Shown here piece by piece: positions 1 through 5,286 of a stretch of 10,230 bases of DNA. A program made the position numbers and the translations under genes. The DNA is from an uncultured bacterium. GTDB lineage: Bacteria; Bacillota; Clostridia; Lachnospirales; Lachnospiraceae. Under the pieces are notes generated by a model. That model was not told the origin of the DNA. It saw only the letters and a list, made by a program, of their open reading frames with translations, and did not search any database. Each line of letters begins with the position of its first letter. The first letter of the stretch is position 1. The stretch covers positions 1 through 10,230 of the forward strand of contig CAMBUC010000053.1 of the NCBI GenBank assembly GCA_945871045.1. The letters run 5' to 3'.

Positions 1-1156
1 CAAGGGCCTTTGAATTCATTACTGCGTATGCACTGCCGTAAGCCTTGTCTGCCAATACGTTTACCTTCGGAACGGTTGCGTTTGCGAACGCATATGTTAA
101 ACGTGCCAGAGCCTTTGCCAGGTTCTTCTCAGCGCACATGCAGGCCTTGAAGCCGGTTGCATTCGTAAAGGAAACAACAGGAATCTCAAATGCATCACAG
201 AATGCGATGAAATCAGCCGCTTTGTTGCATCCCTTTGCGGTAAGAACCGCCTCGAAATCAGCAGTCTTCTCACCTTCTGTATAAACCTCCGTAGCATTTG
301 CTACAGCACCGATGGTCATGCCGTTTAATTTGATAAATCCGGTTACCATCTCTTTTGCATAGGATGCTTTGGTCTCCACAAACACATGTCCGTCAGAGAT
401 CTCGCTGAGTACATATCTGGGATCTCCCTTCATGACATCCAAACTCTCACATGCACGGTTCAGATCATCTCCGCAATCATCTACCACACCGGCCTGAGAA
501 TTGTTGCCGGGAAGCATTGCAACAAGTTCACGGATCTTGGCAAAGATCTCATCCGTCGTGCCAACACCGTCAACCGTACCTGCTTCTTCACTCTGGAATG
601 CTGCAGATGCAGTATTGCATTTTGTTTCATTGTTTCCGGGAATCGCATTGGGAGAGTTTACAAATATCTTTGCTTTGTCTGCCTCTGCAAATGTAAAATC
701 AGAAAGAGCCGGTACAACTGCCATACCGCCGCCACAGGTTCCGAACACAGCTGTGATCTGGGGAACCACGCCGGATGCTGCCACTTGCTTTGCGTAAAGG
801 GTTCCAACTGCCTCAAGGGCATCTACAGACTCCTGTAATCTCATACCTGCACAATCGATCAGTCCGATGATCGGTGCACCCATCTTAACTGCCATGTCAT
901 AAAGACCTGCAATCTTCTTCGCGTGCATCTCTCCGATCTTACCGCCAAGCACACCTGCATCCTGACTGTAGACAAACACAAGATTTCCATCGATCAGTCC
1001 GTGTCCGATAATCACACCGTCTGAAGGAGTGTCTGTGTTTGACAAGTCGAAATCTGTGCTTCTTGCAGTAACAAGTGAGCCGATTTCCATAAAACTGTTC
1101 TCGTCGACTAATCCGGCGATGCGCTGCATAGCCAAATTATCATTACCATTACTCAT
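1..1156 (-). CDS. Biotin-dependent carboxyltransferase subunit (acyl-CoA carboxylase / methylmalonyl-CoA decarboxylase alpha type), 3' end outside window
   Basis: The minus strand is open from the ATG at 1156 to the window edge (385 codons, no stop seen). A GGAGG lies 8 bases upstream of the ATG. The protein has the two crotonase-like halves of carboxyltransferases. Half one holds IDCAGMRLQE (residues 100-109) and GTCGGGMAVVPALSD (139-153), which sit where the family has its DSGGAR-type and oxyanion glycines. Half two holds VTGFIKLNGMTIGAVAN (271-287), YAFANATVPKVNVLADKAYGSAYAVM (355-380; compare the family's KAYGGAY). Such subunits move CO2 between biotin on a carrier protein and an acyl-CoA or 2-oxo acid, either in acyl-CoA carboxylases or in membrane Na+-pumping decarboxylases. 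Family members are about 470-520 residues, so perhaps 100 are missing. The N-terminus is about 40 residues shorter than usual. Substrate cannot be decided; the downstream genes (biotin carrier, OadB/OadG-like subunits) would tell. Confidence 0.9.
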   Translation of the reverse strand, partial: MSNGNDNLAMQRIAGLVDENSFMEIGSLVTARSTDFDLSNTDTPSDGVIIGHGLIDGNLVFVYSQDAGVLGGKIGEMHAKKIAGLYDMAVKMGAPIIGLIDCAGMRLQESVDALEAVGTLYAKQVAASGVVPQITAVFGTCGGGMAVVPALSDFTFAEADKAKIFVNSPNAIPGNNETKCNTASAAFQSEEAGTVDGVGTTDEIFAKIRELVAMLPGNNSQAGVVDDCGDDLNRACESLDVMKGDPRYVLSEISDGHVFVETKASYAKEMVTGFIKLNGMTIGAVANATEVYTEGEKTADFEAVLTAKGCNKAADFIAFCDAFEIPVVSFTNATGFKACMCAEKNLAKALARLTYAFANATVPKVNVLADKAYGSAYAVMNSKAL

Positions 1157-1220
1157 TCTTTCTACCTCCGTATATATTTTAGTGCTTAAATTTTTAGAAA
1201 GCAAAAATTTCGCTATAATA

Positions 1221-1248
1221 ATTATATATTTTTTTGATTTTTTTTCAA
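1221..1248 (-). promoter_or_regulatory. Sigma-A promoter of the carboxyltransferase gene
   Basis: Read on the minus strand: TTGAAA (1243-1248), 16-base spacer made almost wholly of A, then TATAAT (1221-1226). The -10 is perfect and the -35 differs from consensus by one base. Transcription should begin near 1214, leaving a leader of roughly 55 bases before the ATG at 1156. That leader contains an AT-only inverted repeat (AAATTTTT at 1188-1195 with AAAAATTT at 1203-1210), too weak to be a terminator. The whole 119-base gap is very AT-rich; I see no GC-rich terminator for the upstream carboxypeptidase gene in it, so some read-through is possible. Confidence 0.75.
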
Positions 1249-1275
1249 TAGTAATTGTTAAAATATTAGCAAATA

Positions 1276-2499
1276 TTAGATAAAATATCTCCTTATGAGA
1301 AACTGTAAATAGAATCCCACGTCTTTTACCTGCACTTCATTTTCCGAAAAGAGTCCAAACCTCGCGGCCAGTTGTCTGGTACCATCGCCTTTTATGATAT
1401 AATAAGAAACAGTTCCGCATTCTTCCGCAAGTTCCACAGGTGCGACGCCGTCAAAACTGATTTGTTCCTCCCGGAGAATCGTTTCATCTGTGCGAAGCAG
1501 CAGCCGGATTGGTTCATGGTTTTCTTCTTTCAAGGTGACCGTAGCCTGTTCAAAAGGGTTTCCGCTGAAAGCCGCGCCCCGCTCCACGGCTATTTTTACT
1601 GCTTTAACCGGATGTTCGTATTCCTGATATGCATAATATTCCAGTCCGTAGTGGAACAGTTTTTTTGCATCACTCCATTTATAAGTTTTATGATTTGGCC
1701 AGCCGCATCCCAGCAGCGCGAGCGTATATACTCGATCGTCGCTCTGCAGCGCACCCACATAACAATACCCTGCATCCGCAGTAAAACCCGTCTTTCCCGA
1801 TAGTACGCCTTCCATCATCTGCAAAAAAGCATTGTGATTGTGACACACAAAATGACGTTTTCCGGTCGTATCAGTAAAATCATATTCCGGTGTCTGTGTA
1901 ATCTCCAAAAATTGTTCTGCTTTCGGAGATCTGAGAATGCAATAAGACATGATCTTTGCAAGATCCTTTGCGCTCGTTCCATGAAAATCAATGGCATCCG
2001 TTTCATCCAGTCCATTCGGTGTGATAAAATGCGTTTGTGTACAACCCAGTTCATCCGCTTTTTCATTCATCAGCGCCCCAAATGCCTCTACACTTCCTGC
2101 CACATGCTCTGCGATCGCTACCGCGGAATCATTATGGGATTCCAACATCAATGAATAACACAGATCTTTCAGCCGATACGTCTCTCCTTCATTGATATTT
2201 AATTGTACGTCCGGTTGACGCGCAGCACGCTTGGATACCTTCACAAGATCTGTCAGGTCTGCCCGTTCCAACGTCAGTATCAGTGTCATGATCTTTGTTG
2301 TACTGGCATTCGCCCGATGGACATCTCCCTCTTTTTCATATAACACCCGTCCGCTTTCTGCATCCATGAGGCATGCCGATAATGCATATAACTGCTGCGG
2401 CTCTTCGATTTCTTCTGCTGTTACCGGATTTTTTTCACTCAGGCAAATAACCAAAACACTAAGGAAGAAAGCCACCAGTCTCTTTAAAATCACGTTCAT
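1276..2499 (-). CDS. D-alanyl-D-alanine carboxypeptidase (DacF/PBP5-like, peptidase family S11)
   Basis: This secreted penicillin-binding protein removes the terminal D-alanine from peptidoglycan stem peptides and so limits cross-linking. From the ATG at 2499 it has 407 residues. All three active-site motifs are present in order: STTK at 66-69 (nucleophile S66), SHN at 121-123, and KTG at 236-238. A signal peptide is visible: basic MNVILKR, a hydrophobic stretch to about residue 21, and a likely cut after VTA near residue 28. A beta-rich C-terminal domain (about 290-390) ends in the amphipathic FYLQFLIRRYFI, as in family members held to the membrane surface by a C-terminal helix. A TTG start at 2538 and an ATG at 2529 are also in frame, but the AGGTG ribosome site 5 bases before 2499, the signal peptide, and the predicted transcription start near 2523 favour 2499. 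Family assignment is firm; dacA/dacB/dacF naming is not resolved. Confidence 0.95.
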   Translation of the reverse strand: MNVILKRLVAFFLSVLVICLSEKNPVTAEEIEEPQQLYALSACLMDAESGRVLYEKEGDVHRANASTTKIMTLILTLERADLTDLVKVSKRAARQPDVQLNINEGETYRLKDLCYSLMLESHNDSAVAIAEHVAGSVEAFGALMNEKADELGCTQTHFITPNGLDETDAIDFHGTSAKDLAKIMSYCILRSPKAEQFLEITQTPEYDFTDTTGKRHFVCHNHNAFLQMMEGVLSGKTGFTADAGYCYVGALQSDDRVYTLALLGCGWPNHKTYKWSDAKKLFHYGLEYYAYQEYEHPVKAVKIAVERGAAFSGNPFEQATVTLKEENHEPIRLLLRTDETILREEQISFDGVAPVELAEECGTVSYYIIKGDGTRQLAARFGLFSENEVQVKDVGFYLQFLIRRYFI

Positions 2500-2529
2500 T
2501 TTTTCACCTACCGCAAGGCTTTGTAACAT

Positions 2530-2558
2530 CCTATACAAAAACCTTGTATTTCATACAA
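2530..2558 (-). promoter_or_regulatory. Candidate promoter of the carboxypeptidase gene
   Basis: On the minus strand: TTGTAT (2553-2558), 17-base spacer, TATAGG (2530-2535). Transcription would start near 2523, about 24 bases before the ATG at 2499, which agrees with the preferred start codon. The -10 is weak in its last two bases, as expected of a promoter that needs or receives regulation. Both hexamers overlap the half-sites described separately. Confidence 0.5.
2533..2558. promoter_or_regulatory. Cluster of TTGTAT/ATACAA half-sites, possible operator
   Basis: Three hexamers are evenly arranged: ATACAA (2533-2538), TTGTAT (2544-2549), ATACAA (2553-2558). The last two form a perfect inverted repeat with a 3-base centre (TTGTATTTCATACAA). 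The first two form another with a 5-base centre. The two ATACAA copies are 20 bp apart, about two helical turns. They cover the carboxypeptidase -10 and -35 and lie upstream of the xpt -35. Binding by a dimeric repressor is inferred; no regulator gene is in the window. Confidence 0.4.
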
Positions 2559-2566
2559 ATATTTCA

Positions 2567-2594
2567 TTGTGTCCGATGGAAAATGTGGTATACT
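2567..2594 (+). promoter_or_regulatory. Sigma-A promoter of xpt with extended -10
   Basis: TTGTGT (2567-2572), 16-base spacer, TATACT (2589-2594), with TG at 2586-2587 one base before the -10 (extended -10). Transcription should begin near 2601, leaving a leader of about 28 bases. That is far too short for a guanine-class purine riboswitch, and I see no PurBox pair upstream, although xpt is often controlled by one or the other in Firmicutes. Confidence 0.7.
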
Positions 2595-2628
2595 TTTTTT
2601 AATAAATATTTCTGCGAGGTGGAACAGT

Positions 2629-3204
2629 ATGAAATTACTTGAAGAAAAAATCAAGCGCGATGGCGTTGCAATGAATCAGGACATTTTAAAAGTAGACAGT
2701 TTTATTAACCATCAGGTTGATCCCGAACTGATGGTTTCCCTTGGTAACGAACTCGCCGATCACTTTAAAGACCACGGTGTCACAAAGGTGGCTACCATCG
2801 AAAGTTCCGGTATTGCCCCTGCACTTACCTGTGCATTGGCATTGGGCGTACCGATGATCATCTTAAAAAAACAACCGTCCAAAACACTGAACAGCGATCT
2901 CTATCAGACGATCGTAACATCCTATACCAAAGGAACCAGTTACGAATTGACTCTTTCCAGCAAATATATTAATGCCGATGACCATGTACTTATCATTGAT
3001 GACTTCTTAGCCAACGGCGAAGCTGCCACCGGCGCCCTCAGATTGATCCGCATGGCTCACGCAACCGTAGCCGGCATCGGCATCCTGATCGAGAAATCTT
3101 TCCAGCCGGGTCGTGAGAAACTGACCGCGCAAGGTATTGACGTGTATTCCCTTGCACGGATCAAAAAAATGGACAAAGATTACGTGGAATTCATAGAAGA
3201 TTAA
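2629..3204 (+). CDS. xpt: Xanthine phosphoribosyltransferase
   Basis: Xpt joins xanthine to PRPP to give XMP in cytosolic purine salvage. The 191-residue product has the usual family length and recognisable Xpt segments throughout: KVDSFINHQVDP (21-32, with N27 at the base-recognition position known from the Bacillus enzyme), TIESSGIAPAL (56-66), the PRPP-binding signature VLIIDDFLANGEA (120-132), and IGILIEKSFQPGRE (150-163). The frame is open back to an ATG at 2569, but that lies upstream of the predicted transcription start. The ATG at 2629 has AGGTGG six bases before it and begins exactly like family members. It is the only plus-strand gene here, divergent from the carboxypeptidase and convergent with the zinc-ribbon gene. 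In many Firmicutes a xanthine permease gene (pbuX) follows xpt; here a terminator follows at once, so it is monocistronic. Confidence 0.97.
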   Translation: MKLLEEKIKRDGVAMNQDILKVDSFINHQVDPELMVSLGNELADHFKDHGVTKVATIESSGIAPALTCALALGVPMIILKKQPSKTLNSDLYQTIVTSYTKGTSYELTLSSKYINADDHVLIIDDFLANGEAATGALRLIRMAHATVAGIGILIEKSFQPGREKLTAQGIDVYSLARIKKMDKDYVEFIED

Positions 3205-3215
3205 GATCCGCACAT

Positions 3216-3276
3216 AAAAAAGAGGTGTATCACTACTACGATTCTTATTCAAAAGTTGTAGTGATACGCCTTTTTT
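3216..3276. terminator. Bidirectional rho-independent terminator between xpt and the zinc-ribbon gene
   Basis: A 17-bp stem pairs 3223-3239 with 3255-3271, with one T·T mismatch and one G·T pair, around a 15-base loop. Six T follow at 3271-3276, which stops xpt transcripts. On the other strand the six A at 3216-3221 become the T tract for the convergent gene, whose stop codon (3275-3277) sits inside the structure's edge. One hairpin therefore serves both genes. Confidence 0.93.
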
Positions 3277-4393
3277 ATTGTGGCATATAAATATAATTCA
3301 CTCTTTGCACACTGCTCAGATTGCCATACTCATCAACAAGAATGACCGAAAGAACATTATTGCCTTCAGGCATGGATATTCTTCCATTGTACTTCTTTGA
3401 TGCTGTCGTAGGATTCGAACCATTCCATGTGTAATACGCAGTGCATCCTTCCGGAACATTTATATAAATCGTCTGGGGAACAAGATATTCCCCACTATTC
3501 GGTGTAACGGATGGCATTCCAAACTGATATCGTTTCTGAACTGTCAAATGCTCAGACACAACTCTGCTATAATAACCATTCTCATTACATGCTGCCGCCT
3601 TGATCTCCAATTCCCCGGCTTCCAATTTGATGGGAGCATAGTACAGCGTTCCATTCGTAATCGGGGAACTGCCATCCACTGTATAATATATATTTAATCC
3701 CTCTTTTGCAAGAATCGTAAGGGTATCTCCGGCTCTCACAGCCGATGACGGAATCTGTATGTCGGGTACTTCTACCAGATAATCAGAAAACAGCACACTC
3801 AATTTGGTTTCTGCGCATGCATCGTAGAACTGATACAGACCATCAAAATCTGCCGCATTCACATAGACCCGGATCAGTTTTCTGCATGCATAGACATTTT
3901 CCTTATCCAGTTTAAGGATCTGCTGCAGCGCATCCATCTGGCCTTTGCGATCATTCTGCCTGCCACACAGCCATGCCAGCCAGAAATACGAAGCCTCTTC
4001 TTCCGGATCGTTTGTTATCGCAGATTCCAATAATTCCCTCGCACTGTCATCTTCAAAATCAGACAACAGTTTTACAAACCGGGTTTGATCGTCCGGGATC
4101 TCCGCATGCTTCATATTTCCCAAATGAATCTTTAAGAAAAATGCAAGGAATAAAAACAAAATGAAACCGATAAGGGAAACCAGTATGGTCAGATACAGAT
4201 TTTTCTTTTGTATCACAGTTCCATGATCATCTGTCCGGTTTTGTAGTTCTGCCGACATCTGCTCATTTTGGAAATCAAGCAAAAACTCTTCTTCCATCAC
4301 ATTGTAGGCAGAGACCATCTGCACCTCTGTCCCACATTTCGAACAGTATAGATTGCCGGTCTTAATCTCCTCACCACATTTTTTACACTTCAT
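3275..4393 (-). CDS. Zinc-ribbon membrane protein with helical (TPR-like) and two chitobiase-like C-terminal repeats; function unknown
   Basis: The 372-residue protein has four visible parts. Residues 1-22 form a zinc ribbon (CKKC at 3-6, CSKC at 17-20). Residues 66-88 are one strongly hydrophobic membrane helix preceded by KK, so the ribbon should be cytoplasmic and the rest outside. Residues 103-200 are helical with TPR-like spacing (LLESAITNDPEEEASYFWLA; LQQILKLDKENVYACRKLI). Residues 211-283 and 293-367 are two beta-sandwich repeats sharing the signatures YYTVDGSSP (236-244) and YYTWNGSNP (320-328), typical of the chitobiase/beta-hexosaminidase C-terminal family. No catalytic residues are recognisable. 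The gene is 13 bases after folD with its AGAGG ribosome site (4399-4403) inside that gap, and it is the last gene before the terminator. Similar proteins are common and uncharacterised in Clostridia; an envelope-sensing or carbohydrate-contact role is only a guess. Confidence 0.9.
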   Translation of the reverse strand: MKCKKCGEEIKTGNLYCSKCGTEVQMVSAYNVMEEEFLLDFQNEQMSAELQNRTDDHGTVIQKKNLYLTILVSLIGFILFLFLAFFLKIHLGNMKHAEIPDDQTRFVKLLSDFEDDSARELLESAITNDPEEEASYFWLAWLCGRQNDRKGQMDALQQILKLDKENVYACRKLIRVYVNAADFDGLYQFYDACAETKLSVLFSDYLVEVPDIQIPSSAVRAGDTLTILAKEGLNIYYTVDGSSPITNGTLYYAPIKLEAGELEIKAAACNENGYYSRVVSEHLTVQKRYQFGMPSVTPNSGEYLVPQTIYINVPEGCTAYYTWNGSNPTTASKKYNGRISMPEGNNVLSVILVDEYGNLSSVQRVNYIYMPQ

Positions 4394-4406
4394 GGATACC
4401 TCTCAA

Positions 4407-5246
4407 TTATCTGGTCATGGCTTCCACGCAATTATTCATGAGCATTGCAATGGTCATCGGTCCGACACCTCCGGGAACAGGCGTGATCGCACCTGCAACA
4501 GGTTCTACCTGATCAAAATCCACATCACCGCACAGTTTCCCGTCTTCCTGTCTGTGAATACCTACATCGATCACTGTGGCACCTTCTTTTACATATTCTG
4601 CAGTGATCATTTTCGGTTTTCCGACGGCAACGATCAGTATGTCAGCCTGCTTACATACAGATTTAAGATCAGCCGTACGGGAATGACAGATGGTAACCGT
4701 GGCATTTTCCTGCAACATTAAAAGTGCCATGGGCTTTCCGACAATATTGCTTCTTCCCACAACCACGCAGTGCTTTCCGGAAATCTCGATACCGGAACGC
4801 TTTAATAACTGGATCACGCCGGCCGGTGTGCAAGAGACAAATCCCTGCTGTCCCACAACAAGGGCACCGACGTTCTGTGTGTGAAAACCATCCACATCTT
4901 TTGATGGTGCAATGGTACGAATGATCTTTTGTTCATCCATATGCTCCGGAACCGGAAGCTGGCAAAGAATCCCATTCACTTTCGGATCTTCATTTAATGT
5001 TTCGATCAGCGCAAGCAGTTCATCCTCTGTTGTCTCCTCCGGAAGTTCATAACTTTCTGAACGGATACCGATATACTCACATGCTTTTTTCTTATTGCGC
5101 ACATAAACCGATGAAGCAGGATCGTTACCGACCTGAATCACGGCAAGCGCTCCTTCGATTCCCTTGGACTGCAGAGAAGCAACTGTTTCTTTTAACTCAT
5201 CTTTGATCTCCTGCGAGATCTTCTTTCCATCAATCAATTGAGCCAT
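4407..5246 (-). CDS. folD: Bifunctional methylenetetrahydrofolate dehydrogenase / methenyltetrahydrofolate cyclohydrolase
   Basis: FolD interconverts 5,10-methylene-, 5,10-methenyl- and 10-formyl-tetrahydrofolate in the cytosol, supplying one-carbon units for purines, formyl-methionine and, in acetogens, the Wood-Ljungdahl methyl branch. The 279 residues match the family length. Visible landmarks are YVRNKKKAC (48-56, with Y48 and the catalytic lysine position K52), GILCQLPVP (92-100, Q96), PSKDVDGFH (114-122, D119), the Rossmann nucleotide site VVVGRSNIVGKP (161-172), ICHSRT (186-191), and the C-terminal ITPVPGGVGPMT (254-265). All key positions are intact. The ATG at 5246 is 10 bases after GGAGG; another ATG directly abutting that site is out of frame. 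The gene follows ftsK by 40 bases and precedes the zinc-ribbon gene by 13, so it probably shares their transcript. Confidence 0.98.
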   Translation of the reverse strand: MAQLIDGKKISQEIKDELKETVASLQSKGIEGALAVIQVGNDPASSVYVRNKKKACEYIGIRSESYELPEETTEDELLALIETLNEDPKVNGILCQLPVPEHMDEQKIIRTIAPSKDVDGFHTQNVGALVVGQQGFVSCTPAGVIQLLKRSGIEISGKHCVVVGRSNIVGKPMALLMLQENATVTICHSRTADLKSVCKQADILIVAVGKPKMITAEYVKEGATVIDVGIHRQEDGKLCGDVDFDQVEPVAGAITPVPGGVGPMTIAMLMNNCVEAMTR

Positions 5247-5286
5247 TTTCTTTCATCCTCCATAATGCTAAATATTTCTGAATTTG

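Noticed and set aside
386..838. 150-codon plus-strand reading frame, with overlapping ones at 45-284, 451-696 and 501-797
   Set aside because: All lie antisense to the carboxyltransferase, whose minus-strand frame is open for 385 codons with clear family motifs; the plus-strand products are cysteine- and histidine-rich without any family pattern.
1188..1210. Inverted repeat AAATTTTT/AAAAATTT in the carboxyltransferase leader
   Set aside because: Pure A/T stem of 8 bp with no following T tract; expected by chance in such AT-rich sequence.
1261..1280. Tandem copy of AAATATTAG at the end of the carboxypeptidase gene
   Set aside because: Two copies of nine A/T-rich bases in an AT-rich gap; no further copies and no sign of a mobile element or attachment site.
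1815..2066. Overlapping reading frames on both strands inside the carboxypeptidase gene
   Set aside because: Shadows of a gene with all three active-site motifs; no independent coding signal.
2500..2538. Upstream in-frame starts (TTG 2538, ATG 2529) for the carboxypeptidase
   Set aside because: They would put extra residues before the signal peptide, lack a ribosome site, and lie at or upstream of the predicted transcription start.
2569..2628. Upstream ATG at 2569 for xpt
   Set aside because: It overlaps the promoter -35; the start at 2629 has a good ribosome site and matches the family N-terminus.
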